NCBI RefSeq assembly: GCF_900108275.1
Contig: NZ_FNVD01000003.1
Location: forward strand, 124,001 to 188,000
Length of the DNA: 64,000 bases
Direction: 5' to 3'
Source: Jhaorihella thermophila
GTDB lineage: Bacteria > Pseudomonadota > Alphaproteobacteria > Rhodobacterales > Rhodobacteraceae
This document shows positions 48,487 through 56,327 of the stretch, piece after piece; positions within the stretch are counted from its first letter, which is position 1; each line of letters begins with the position of its first letter. The notes below the pieces were generated by a model that worked only from the letters and a program-made list of their open reading frames with translations, searched no databases and was not told the origin of the DNA. Made by a program: the position numbers and the translations under genes.

Positions 48487-49382
48487 TCCGGCCTCCCGGT
48501 CACGTTCCGGCCTTTGAGTTCGCGGTGCCTTATAGACACCTGCCGGCCGTTTTCTGCAAGGGCCTTGGCCAAGGCCTCGGCCAAGGTCACGGACCGGTGT
48601 TGCCCCCCCGTGCATCCAAAGGCGATGGTCAGATGGGCCTTGCCTTCCTCCAGAAAGGCCGGCAGCAGCAGTTCCACCAAGTCCCGCACCCGGTCGAAGA
48701 AGGGTTGGAACCGAGGGTCCGCCATGACGAACGCGGCCACGGGTGCGTCGCGGCCGTCGAGATCACGCAAATCCGGTTCCCAATGGGGGTTGGACAGGAA
48801 CCGGCAATCGAACACCATGTCGACACCGCGCGGCAGGCCGCGCTTGTAGGAGAAGGACTGAACGGAAAGGGACAGCTGGCGCCCCCCTTCCGGAGCGAAC
48901 CAGCGTTCGATTTCTTCCCGCAGCTGGTGGACATTCAGACGGGTTGTATCGATCAGCGTGTCGGCACGGTCGCGAATCGGGGCCAGAAGGTCCATTTCCC
49001 GTTCAATGCCGATGCCCGGGCTTTCGGCAGGGGCCATAGGGTGCCGGCGGCGGGTTTCCGAGAACCGGCGCAGCAGGACATCGACACTGCAATCGAGATA
49101 CAGAACCGCGAGGTCGATGTCGGGGTGCGCGGCCATGGTTTCGATCAGATGCAACAGGCTATCGGTCGAAAAATCCCGATTGCGGGTATCCACGCCCAGC
49201 GCCACCGGACGTTGCGGCGCAGGGCCTTCCAGCAGCCGAGGGAGCAATCGGAGCGGAAGGTTGTCGATCACCTCGTAGCCGAGATCCTCCAGCACCCGGA
49301 TCGCGGTGGATCGGCCGGCACCGGACGGACCGGTCACCAGCACGATGCGCGCGTTGCGGCTTCCCTTCCGCGTTTCAGTCAT
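48483..49382 (-). CDS. rapZ: RNase adapter protein RapZ
   Basis: 299-residue nucleotide-binding protein. Walker [10 protein letters not shown] is near residue 18, and the C-terminal block [17 protein letters not shown] is the RapZ signature. In E. coli RapZ controls glucosamine-6-phosphate synthase through small RNAs; the alphaproteobacterial role is less clear. It overlaps hprK by 8 bases and the EIIA gene by 3 bases. Confidence 0.95.
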   Translation of the reverse strand: MTETRKGSRNARIVLVTGPSGAGRSTAIRVLEDLGYEVIDNLPLRLLPRLLEGPAPQRPVALGVDTRNRDFSTDSLLHLIETMAAHPDIDLAVLYLDCSVDVLLRRFSETRRRHPMAPAESPGIGIEREMDLLAPIRDRADTLIDTTRLNVHQLREEIERWFAPEGGRQLSLSVQSFSYKRGLPRGVDMVFDCRFLSNPHWEPDLRDLDGRDAPVAAFVMADPRFQPFFDRVRDLVELLLPAFLEEGKAHLTIAFGCTGGQHRSVTLAEALAKALAENGRQVSIRHRELKGRNVTGRPD

Positions 49383-49836
49383 GTTTTGCGTCCGTCAGAA
49401 ATCCCGTCTTAAGGAACTGTAGCAGGGCCGCCGGGAAATGCGCGGCGTCAACCTTGCGAAAGACCGGCAGCCTGACCCCAAGGATCAGGGTTTCACGCAG
49501 GGGCGGCAAGCGCTCTGTCTCCGCCCGCCCCAGATCGACCGCGGCCACCAAACGGGCCGAAGCGACGGGTTCGGCGCGGAGCAGACCGACTCCGCGTGCC
49601 TCGATCAACCCCCGGATCGCGTCGGGCGAGGTGGCCAGCAGCGCCCTGTCCGTTCGTCGCACGATCACTTGATCGTCGGCCACAAGGCCGGCCCCGAGTG
49701 CCAGCAGTTGCAGCGCAAGCCCCGACTTGCCGCTGCCGGAAGGGCCTGTCAGCAGCAGGCTGCGGCCGGCCAAGGACACGCAACTGGCATGAAGAATGGT
49801 TTCTTCCGGGTGGGAATCGGCTGCAGCGCCGGACAT
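49375..49836 (-). CDS. hprK: HPr kinase/phosphorylase, short form
   Basis: 153 residues, only the C-terminal catalytic domain of HprK (the Gram-positive form is about 310 residues). Walker [13 protein letters not shown] is near residue 31, followed by LVADDQVIV with the catalytic Asp pair. The ~130-residue N-terminal regulatory domain is absent, as in other alphaproteobacteria. It should phosphorylate the HPr Ser. It sits between chvG and rapZ in the regulatory operon. Confidence 0.92.
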   Translation of the reverse strand: MSGAAADSHPEETILHASCVSLAGRSLLLTGPSGSGKSGLALQLLALGAGLVADDQVIVRRTDRALLATSPDAIRGLIEARGVGLLRAEPVASARLVAAVDLGRAETERLPPLRETLILGVRLPVFRKVDAAHFPAALLQFLKTGFLTDAKHD

Positions 49837-49840
49837 TCGG

Positions 49841-51556
49841 TCAGACCGGCAGGCCCACGACGAACCGCGCGCCCAGCGGGTCCGAGGTCACGTCGGCCTC
49901 GGTCGGGCGGATGTTTTCGGCCCAGATCACGCCCCCATGCGCCTCAACGATCTGCTTGGAAATTGCCAAACCCAAGCCCGAGTTGTTTCCGAAATGCTCT
50001 TCGGGACGCTGGGAATAGAACCGTTTGAAGATCTTGGTCAGCGCCTCTTCGGGGATGCCGGGGCCGGTATCCTCGACCACCACCAGCACCCTGTTCTGCC
50101 GCTTGCGCGCCCAGACCCGGATTGCGTCGCCCTCTTCGCAGAAGGAAATCGCGTTGGTGATGAGGTTCACGAAAACCTGCGCCAGCCGCGCCTCCAGCCC
50201 GTCCACCATGATCGGGTCGGGCGGCAGATCGGTGATGTAGTCGATCCCCTTGGCGCGGGCATCCTCGCCCAGATACTGATTGAGGTTGCGCAGCATGGTC
50301 AGCAGGTCGAAGGTCTCTTCCTCTTCCTTGACCAGCTCGGCATCCAGCCTCGACGCGTTCGAGATGTCACTGACCAGACGATCCAGCCGCCGAACGTCGT
50401 GTTCGATCACATCCAGCAGCTTGTCGCGCTGGTCCTCGCGCTTGACCATGCGCAACGTGCCGACCGCGGACTGAAGGCTTGCCAGCGGGTTCTTGATCTC
50501 GTGTGCGACATCGGCGGCAAATTGTTCGTTGCTGTCGATCCGGTTGTAGAGCGCCGAAACCATGCCGCGCAGCGCCATGCTGAGGCGGCCGATCTCGTCG
50601 GGGCGGCCGCTGAGGTCAGGGATGCGAATCCGGCCGGGATTGACCCGTCGGGCGTGCCGATCCCGGCCCATTTCCGCCGCCTCGGCCAGCTCGGCCAGAG
50701 GATTGGCGATGGTAGAAGCCAGAACGAGGCTGAGCCCGATAGAGACGAGCAGCGCCACGATGAACATTTCGAGCACGCGCTCGCGTTCGGCGCGAACCAC
50801 CGCGTCGATCTCGCCCGCCGGGCTGGCCACGGCAACGACGCCTACGGGCCGGCCGTTATGCATGATCGGCGTCGCCGAGGCGAATACGACCCCCCCTTCG
50901 GTTTCCAGGGCCGTATCGACCCGCGTTCCGGACAGGGCGCCGGGGACCATGGCCTGCAACTGATCGGTCAACTTCGGCGCGGGCGCGGCCTGTCTCGATG
51001 AGAACGGCGCCGAAATCCAGTTCCAGAGACCTGAAAGCGCGTCGATGATGATCGTGCGCTGCTGGTCCCCGGGATCGATGCCGGCCACCGCGGCGGGGTC
51101 TTCGACACCTTCGGCCTGTTCGACCAGCGTGCCATTGGCGTCGTAGATGAAAACCTCGACCCCGCGACGCAGGAACAACCCATCCAGCGCCTGCTCCATG
51201 TCGATCCCGTCGCCGGTCGCGAGGTTGACGGGACTGGATTTCGGCAGTTGCGCTTCGACCACGTTGGCGATCAGCCTCGTTTCGCTGACCAATGCGGCCG
51301 CGCGCTGCTGCACAAGGCTGTCGCGCGAATTGTTCAGATAGAGAATGCCCGCCACGAGGATCGCAAGCGCGATCAGATTGAAGGTGACGATCTTGCGTGT
51401 GAGTGGCGAACTGCGCAGCGAAAGAAACCCGCGCCGGGTGCGCCGCGCCTGCATGTCCTGACCGGCCGACAGCTCCGGCGTGACCCAGTCATCGCCCAGA
51501 ACGACATCGCCGCCGGCATCGGTCGAGGTATGTCCCGTATCACGCAATCTGGCCAC
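49841..51556 (-). CDS. chvG: Sensor histidine kinase ChvG
   Basis: 571-residue membrane sensor kinase. Two membrane helices flank a ~230-residue periplasmic sensor domain (first helix FNLIALAILVAGILYL, second about FIVALLVSIGLSLVLA), then a HAMP domain. The dimerisation/phosphorylation site is AHEIKNPLASL near residue 349, and the ATPase part has NLITNAISFC, VVEDTGPGIPEEAL and NSGLGLAISKQIVEAHGG. Start GTG at 51556; an ATG at 51454 is an alternative. ChvG/ChvI responds to acid and envelope stress in rhizobia and relatives. Upstream partner chvI ends 23 bases before. Confidence 0.94.
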   Translation of the reverse strand: MARLRDTGHTSTDAGGDVVLGDDWVTPELSAGQDMQARRTRRGFLSLRSSPLTRKIVTFNLIALAILVAGILYLNNSRDSLVQQRAAALVSETRLIANVVEAQLPKSSPVNLATGDGIDMEQALDGLFLRRGVEVFIYDANGTLVEQAEGVEDPAAVAGIDPGDQQRTIIIDALSGLWNWISAPFSSRQAAPAPKLTDQLQAMVPGALSGTRVDTALETEGGVVFASATPIMHNGRPVGVVAVASPAGEIDAVVRAERERVLEMFIVALLVSIGLSLVLASTIANPLAELAEAAEMGRDRHARRVNPGRIRIPDLSGRPDEIGRLSMALRGMVSALYNRIDSNEQFAADVAHEIKNPLASLQSAVGTLRMVKREDQRDKLLDVIEHDVRRLDRLVSDISNASRLDAELVKEEEETFDLLTMLRNLNQYLGEDARAKGIDYITDLPPDPIMVDGLEARLAQVFVNLITNAISFCEEGDAIRVWARKRQNRVLVVVEDTGPGIPEEALTKIFKRFYSQRPEEHFGNNSGLGLAISKQIVEAHGGVIWAENIRPTEADVTSDPLGARFVVGLPV

Positions 51557-51579
51557 CCGTTTTCGGCTCGCGCCGGCTC

Positions 51580-52281
51580 CTATTCTTCATTGTAGCGGTA
51601 ACCGATCCCGTAAAGCGTCTCGATCGCCGAAAAGTCCGGATCGACCGCACGCATTTTCTTGCGCAGCCGCTTGATGTGGCTGTCGATCGTACGGTCATCG
51701 ACATACACCTGATCGTCATAGGCCACATCCATCAGCTGATCGCGGCTTTTGACGAAGCCCGGACGCTGCGCGAGTGCCTGCAACAGCAGAAACTCGGTGA
51801 CCGTCAGTGACACGTCCTGCCCCTTCCACGTCACCGAATGGCGCAAAGGGTCCATGCGCAGGTGGCCGCGTTCCATGACCTTGCTCTCCGGGCCGGCCCC
51901 GTCGGCTCCGCCGGCGGCGGCCTCCTGCCGGCGCAACAGGGCGCGGATGCGCTCGACCAGAAGCCGCTGGGAAAACGGCTTCTTCACATAGTCGTCTGCC
52001 CCCATGCGCAGGCCGAGCACCTCATCGATCTCGTCATCCTTCGAGGTCAGAAAGATCACCGGCATCTGCGTCTTCTGGCGCAGGCGCTGCAACAGATCCA
52101 TCCCGTCCATGCGCGGCATCTTGATGTCCAGCACGGCCATGTCCGGCAGCTTCTTGTTGAAGGCCTCGAGCGCCGCCTGACCATCGTGGTAGGTTTCAAC
52201 CTCGAAGCCCTCGGCCTCGAGCGTCATGGAAACGGACGTCAGGATATTCCTGTCGTCATCGACCAAAGCAATCCTAGACAT
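51580..52281 (-). CDS. chvI: Response regulator ChvI
   Basis: 233-residue OmpR-type regulator. The receiver domain has the acidic pocket LVDDDRN, the phosphorylation Asp in [12 protein letters not shown] near 54, and the Lys in [14 protein letters not shown]. The C-terminal winged helix spans about 130-232 ([26 protein letters not shown], then [17 protein letters not shown]). It is the first gene of the block with chvG, hprK, rapZ, EIIA and HPr, and is divergent from pckA, which ChvI is known to influence in related bacteria. Confidence 0.96.
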   Translation of the reverse strand: MSRIALVDDDRNILTSVSMTLEAEGFEVETYHDGQAALEAFNKKLPDMAVLDIKMPRMDGMDLLQRLRQKTQMPVIFLTSKDDEIDEVLGLRMGADDYVKKPFSQRLLVERIRALLRRQEAAAGGADGAGPESKVMERGHLRMDPLRHSVTWKGQDVSLTVTEFLLLQALAQRPGFVKSRDQLMDVAYDDQVYVDDRTIDSHIKRLRKKMRAVDPDFSAIETLYGIGYRYNEE

Positions 52282-52612
52282 CGGACGGTGCCCCTATGTA
52301 ACTCGCCTCTGACAACGTTCTTGTTTTCCCTCATTCATCGCCTTTTTGGTGTTGCGAATCAATCCCGAACTGCGAATCGCCTGCGTTCATCCCCATGATT
52401 GGGGGCAAAATATGTTAGCATTGTTTGAATTTGGTCACGGTCTCTTTTCTCGTCGCGTGGTGGTTGCGCTAAACTTCGCCGTGATGGCGCTAACTGCGCC
52501 AAAGCGCCCTGTTCAGCCCGATTATCAGCATGTTAAGACCCGCCTCACCCGGATTTGGCCGGGGATCGGACGATGACCGCGGCGCATGTCGCCGCCACAG
52601 GAGAGAACCAGC
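52282..52612. promoter_or_regulatory. Divergent chvI / pckA promoter region
   Basis: 331 bases, less GC-rich than the genes around it, holding both promoters. The motif GCGCTAA occurs twice, at 52467-52473 and 52488-52494, exactly 21 bases apart, within TTGCGCTAAACT and TGGCGCTAACTG. The spacing, two helical turns, suggests a tandem binding site for a carbon or ChvI-type regulator. AGGAG at 52599-52603 is near the pckA start. No gene is seen. Confidence 0.5.
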
Positions 52613-54211
52613 ATGACCACCGGACGTGTGAACCCGAACTTTCGCCTCGAGCACCAGGGCATCGAGGGACTCGGCAACGTCTATTACAACCTGATCGAAC
52701 CGGCGCTGGTCCAGCAGGCAATCCTGCGCGGAGAGGGCACGCTGGGCAAGGGCGGCTGCCTGATGGTCACGACCGGCAAGTTCACCGGTCGTTCGCCCAA
52801 GGACAAGTTCATCGTGAAGTCCGAGAGCACCGCGGACACGGTCTGGTGGGAAAACAACGGCGCAATGGCGCCCGAGGCGTTCGATCGGCTCTATGACGAC
52901 ATGATCGCATATCTCAAGGGCCGCGACGTGTTCGTCGAAGACCTGATCGGCGGCGCCGACCCGGCCTATGCGGTCAAGGTCCGCATGGTGAGCGAACTGG
53001 CCTGGCACGGCCTGTTCAACCGCACCATGCTGCGCCGTCCCGATCACGATACGCTGGATGACTTCGTCGCCGACTTCACCCTGATCAACTGCCCCGGTTT
53101 CAAGGCCGACCCGGAACGCCACGGCTGCCGCACCGATACCGTGATCGCGCTGAATTTCGACCGCAAGCTGATCCTGGTGGGCAACACCGAATATGCCGGC
53201 GAGAACAAGAAAGGCATCTTTACCCTGCTGAACTATCTGCTGCCGGAAAAGGGCGTGATGCCGATGCACTGTTCGGCCAACCACGCGATCGGCAACCCGG
53301 TGGATTCGGCGGTGTTCTTTGGCCTGTCGGGCACCGGCAAGACGACGCTGTCGGCCGATCCCGGCCGCACGCTGATCGGCGACGACGAACACGGCTGGTC
53401 CGACCGTGGCATTTTCAATTTCGAGGGCGGCTGCTACGCCAAGACCATCAATCTCAGCGCCGAGGCCGAGCCCGAGATCTATGCCGCCACGTCGAAATTC
53501 GCCAGCGTGGTCGAGAACATGACCTACGATCCCTACACGCTGGATCTGAACTTTGACGATGACAGCCTGACCGCGAACACCCGCGTGGCCTATCCGCTGC
53601 ACTATATCTCGAACGCGTCCGAATCGGCGCTCGGCGGGCATCCCAAGAACATCATCATGCTGACCTGCGACGCCTTCGGCGTCCTGCCGCCGATCGCGCG
53701 GCTGACCCCGGCGCAGGCGATGTATCACTTCCTGTCGGGCTTTACCTCCAAGGTCGCCGGGACCGAGCGCGGCGTGACCGAGCCGGAACCCACCTTCTCG
53801 ACCTGCTTCGGCGCGCCCTTCATGCCGCGCCGGCCCGAAGTCTATGGCAACCTGCTGCGGGAAAAGATCGCCCAGCACGGGGCGACCTGCTGGCTGGTGA
53901 ACACCGGCTGGACCGGCGGCGCCTACGGCGTGGGCAGCCGGATGCCGATCAAGGCGACCCGCGCCCTGCTGACCGCCGCGCTGGACGGCTCGCTGGCGGA
54001 AGTCGAATTCCGCAAGGATCCGAATTTCGGGCTGGAGGTTCCGGTGTCGGTGCCCGGCGTGGCCGAGGTCCTGCTGGATCCACGTCGCACATGGGACGAC
54101 CCGGAGGCCTATGACGCGCAGGCCGCCAAGCTGGTGCAGATGTTCGCCGAGAACTTCGAGCAGTATCTGCCCTACATCGATGAAGACGTGAGGGCGATCG
54201 CCATCGGCTGA
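52613..54211 (+). CDS. pckA: Phosphoenolpyruvate carboxykinase (ATP)
   Basis: 532-residue ATP-dependent enzyme that converts oxaloacetate to PEP and opens gluconeogenesis. Conserved sites: [19 protein letters not shown] near residue 50, the metal/kinase segment [10 protein letters not shown], the P-loop [15 protein letters not shown] near 243, and the [23 protein letters not shown] block. Start at [10 protein letters not shown] (52613). Divergent from chvI-chvG, an arrangement seen in several alphaproteobacteria. Confidence 0.97.
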   Translation: MTTGRVNPNFRLEHQGIEGLGNVYYNLIEPALVQQAILRGEGTLGKGGCLMVTTGKFTGRSPKDKFIVKSESTADTVWWENNGAMAPEAFDRLYDDMIAYLKGRDVFVEDLIGGADPAYAVKVRMVSELAWHGLFNRTMLRRPDHDTLDDFVADFTLINCPGFKADPERHGCRTDTVIALNFDRKLILVGNTEYAGENKKGIFTLLNYLLPEKGVMPMHCSANHAIGNPVDSAVFFGLSGTGKTTLSADPGRTLIGDDEHGWSDRGIFNFEGGCYAKTINLSAEAEPEIYAATSKFASVVENMTYDPYTLDLNFDDDSLTANTRVAYPLHYISNASESALGGHPKNIIMLTCDAFGVLPPIARLTPAQAMYHFLSGFTSKVAGTERGVTEPEPTFSTCFGAPFMPRRPEVYGNLLREKIAQHGATCWLVNTGWTGGAYGVGSRMPIKATRALLTAALDGSLAEVEFRKDPNFGLEVPVSVPGVAEVLLDPRRTWDDPEAYDAQAAKLVQMFAENFEQYLPYIDEDVRAIAIG

Positions 54212-54238
54212 ATCCGCCTTTCACGTTTCGACCGGCGC

Positions 54239-54272
54239 AGAGCCCTGGCATTCGCCGGGGCTCTCTTTTTTT
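54239..54272 (+). terminator. Rho-independent terminator of pckA
   Basis: Stem AGAGCCCTGG (54239-54248) / CCGGGGCTCT (54255-54264) with one T-G wobble, a six-base loop, then C and seven T (54266-54272). It lies 28 bases after the pckA stop. Confidence 0.9.
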
Positions 54273-54301
54273 CATCGACGCTGCGGCCATTCTGCCGGAC
54301 A

Positions 54302-54390
54302 CGAAAAAGGGCGGCGCGAAATGGCACCGCCCGCAGTCACTAGGTAAGAATCCGGCAACCACCACTCACACTCACTCATGCCGGACGGTG
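54302..54390 (-). ncRNA. Candidate minus-strand small RNA (speculative)
   Basis: Between pckA and the winged-helix gene there is a terminator-like hairpin pointing left: GGGCGG / CCGCCC (54309-54332) followed on the minus strand by TTTTTC. No minus-strand gene ends here. To its right, on the same strand, is a good -35 TTGACA (54422-54417) with a poor -10 (CAAGCT, 54399-54394), which would start an RNA of about 85 bases. The hairpin could also just be a bidirectional back-up terminator. Speculative. Confidence 0.25.
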
Positions 54391-54415
54391 GCCAGCTTGC
54401 GGAAATTCCCACCTA

Positions 54416-54430
54416 GTGTCAAGCTGACAC
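54416..54430. promoter_or_regulatory. Perfect inverted repeat, candidate operator
   Basis: GTGTCA-AGC-TGACAC, six-base arms and a three-base spacer, about 100 bases upstream of the winged-helix gene at 54531. It overlaps the TTGACA -35 of the candidate minus-strand RNA. A repressor or activator site is likely; the regulator is unknown. Confidence 0.45.
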
Positions 54431-54530
54431 CATTGGTTCAAGAATGCCTGTGACATTATTTCACCTGTAACATTGCCGTTTCGCAAAAAATTCTGTAGCA
54501 CTTGCTCAATATTTACCCTTGGAGAAAGAA

Positions 54531-54824
54531 ATGAACGAAGTCTCAAAGCTCGCGGAACTGCGGAAGCTGCTGTTCGGGATGGAACAGGCGCTGGGTTTGC
54601 AAGAGCTGTCGCCGGCCGAGCGTGACATTTTCTATGCCGCCGCGGACCTGGCCGAGAGGCATCCGAACATCCGGACCACCGGGCTGATGGAACATGCGCT
54701 CGTGTCCGACATTTCGCGGCCGACCTTCTTTCGAGCGCTGAAATCGCTGGTCAACAAGGGATATCTGTCCCACGCTTCTGGAAAGCTGCGGGGATATTAC
54801 GTGGTGAACCGCCGCTCTTCCTGA
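54531..54824 (+). CDS. Small winged-helix (MarR-like) DNA-binding protein
   Basis: 97-residue protein. The C-terminal half is a winged helix: LSPAERDIFYAAADLAERHPNIR, then VSDISRPTFFRALKSLVNKGYL, then a wing RGYYVV. The start is ATG 54531 with GGAG at 54521-54524. There is no ligand or sensor domain, so it is probably a simple DNA-binding factor. It is followed within 10 bases by a membrane-protein gene, likely in one operon. Family not certain. Confidence 0.75.
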   Translation: MNEVSKLAELRKLLFGMEQALGLQELSPAERDIFYAAADLAERHPNIRTTGLMEHALVSDISRPTFFRALKSLVNKGYLSHASGKLRGYYVVNRRSS

Positions 54825-54833
54825 GGCTCCAGC

Positions 54834-55400
54834 GTGAACCGAACACGGCCTGCGCGTGCTCGCTTTCTGACGGAAGTGGCCATCACATCTCTGTGCTACA
54901 TCCTGGCGTCCCTTGTGACGTTCAAGATCGTGGCGCCGATTCAGGATCTGTTTTTCCCGCAATTCCCCAGCCGGGCGAGCCTGTTGTTCCTGCCCCACGG
55001 CGTGCGGGTCTTGGCCGCGTGGCTCCTGGGCTGGCGCGCGGTGCCAGCGCTTGCGCCGGGGGTGTTCATCGTGTTCGCGTTCCTGGTCGGACCGACGGCG
55101 CTCGAACCCAGCCGGCTTGCCGCCATGGCGATCGCCGTGACCTCGGCGCCGCTGGTGTTCTGGGTGATGTCACGGTTGGGCTGGGATGCAAGCCCCCGCC
55201 CCGATCGCATGCCCTGCCTCGCCTGCGTCATGACGGCCGGAGTCGTCAGTTCGATCATGATCGCCCTGCTGACCAATCTGGTGCTGGGCACGGGACTGGA
55301 GGATTTCGTCGCCTATTTCATCGGCGACTTCTTCGGGCTTCTCTTTCTGATGATGATCCTCATGTTCGTCTTTCGCATGATGCGCCGCCGCGGCATTTGA
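54834..55400 (+). CDS. Multi-pass membrane protein of unknown function
   Basis: 188 residues, start GTG at 54834. Five or six hydrophobic segments (for example AITSLCYILASLVTFKIV, VPALAPGVFIVFAFLVG, MMILMFVFRMM). The FFPQFPSRASLLFLPHGVRVLAAWLLGW stretch recalls MASE1-like sensor membranes, but no output domain follows. Close behind the winged-helix gene, so the two may form a regulator/membrane pair. Confidence 0.65.
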   Translation: MNRTRPARARFLTEVAITSLCYILASLVTFKIVAPIQDLFFPQFPSRASLLFLPHGVRVLAAWLLGWRAVPALAPGVFIVFAFLVGPTALEPSRLAAMAIAVTSAPLVFWVMSRLGWDASPRPDRMPCLACVMTAGVVSSIMIALLTNLVLGTGLEDFVAYFIGDFFGLLFLMMILMFVFRMMRRRGI

Positions 55401-55413
55401 CATCCGGGCGCAA

Positions 55414-56181
55414 TCAGCCAAACACCCCCCGTCGCAGCAGGTTGAGTCCGGCCAGCGCCAGCACCACCAGTGTCGCCCGGCGAAACGTCACCTGGTCGAT
55501 CCGGTCGTGAAGCACCAGCCCGACCCACATGCCGACAAGCGACGGCACCACCAGCAAGACCGAAAACGGCAAGGTTTCCGCCCGCAGAACGCCCGACCCC
55601 AGATGCGCCCCCGTCAGTGCCACCGCGCCCAGGCCGTAGATGACGCCCTGCACCCTGACCTGTTCGGTCTTCGGCGTGTCCAGCGCGGTCAGATAGGCCA
55701 CGGTTGGAGGCCCCCAGACACCCGACAGCCCACCCACGAACCCCGCGACAGCCCCGGCCACAGCCTCGACGTGAGGCGACTGCCGCTCCAGATGGAACCG
55801 CAGCCCGAACAGTTGCACCAGCGCAAAACCGCTGACCGGTGCCCCGATCAGCGCCAGCAGAACCGGCACCGGAACGACCCGCACCAGCTGCGCGCTTACC
55901 AGAAGGAACACCAGTCCCACGCCCAGAAAGACTCGGAACCGCCGCACCGATCCCCAGGCCGCGCCGATCCCCTGCCGCATCGCCTGCCAGCCATTTGACG
56001 CCAGCGTCGGCAGAATCAACCCGGCCAGCGCCAGGTCCGGCGGCAGCATCATGCCAAGCCCCGACACCAACAGCATCGGCATCCCGAAGCCCACCGCGCC
56101 TTTGACCACCCCGGCCACCAGCGCCACGGCACAGGCCAACACCAGATCGGCCGGCGTGAGAAAGGGAAAAAGCGGGTCCAT
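55414..56181 (-). CDS. Sulfite exporter TauE/SafE family protein
   Basis: 255-residue inner-membrane protein with seven to eight helices. It has GVVKGAVGFGMPMLLVSGL at the N-terminus and a second similar segment AVAGFVGGLSGVWGPPTVAYL, the paired repeats of the TauE family. Start at MDPLFPFLTP (56181). Likely exports sulfite, sulfoacetate or another organic anion; no sulfonate genes are near. Confidence 0.88.
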   Translation of the reverse strand: MDPLFPFLTPADLVLACAVALVAGVVKGAVGFGMPMLLVSGLGMMLPPDLALAGLILPTLASNGWQAMRQGIGAAWGSVRRFRVFLGVGLVFLLVSAQLVRVVPVPVLLALIGAPVSGFALVQLFGLRFHLERQSPHVEAVAGAVAGFVGGLSGVWGPPTVAYLTALDTPKTEQVRVQGVIYGLGAVALTGAHLGSGVLRAETLPFSVLLVVPSLVGMWVGLVLHDRIDQVTFRRATLVVLALAGLNLLRRGVFG

Positions 56182-56327
56182 GGCTCCTCTTACCACCTTG
56201 CCGACACGCTGCACCGCAAAAAACGTCACGCAACTTTCGATCGAGAGCCAGTCTTTCAACGAATTTTTGTTGCGCTGCACCTGCGAAAGGATTACCAGCA
56301 GACAACGCCCACGAGAGGACATGATTC

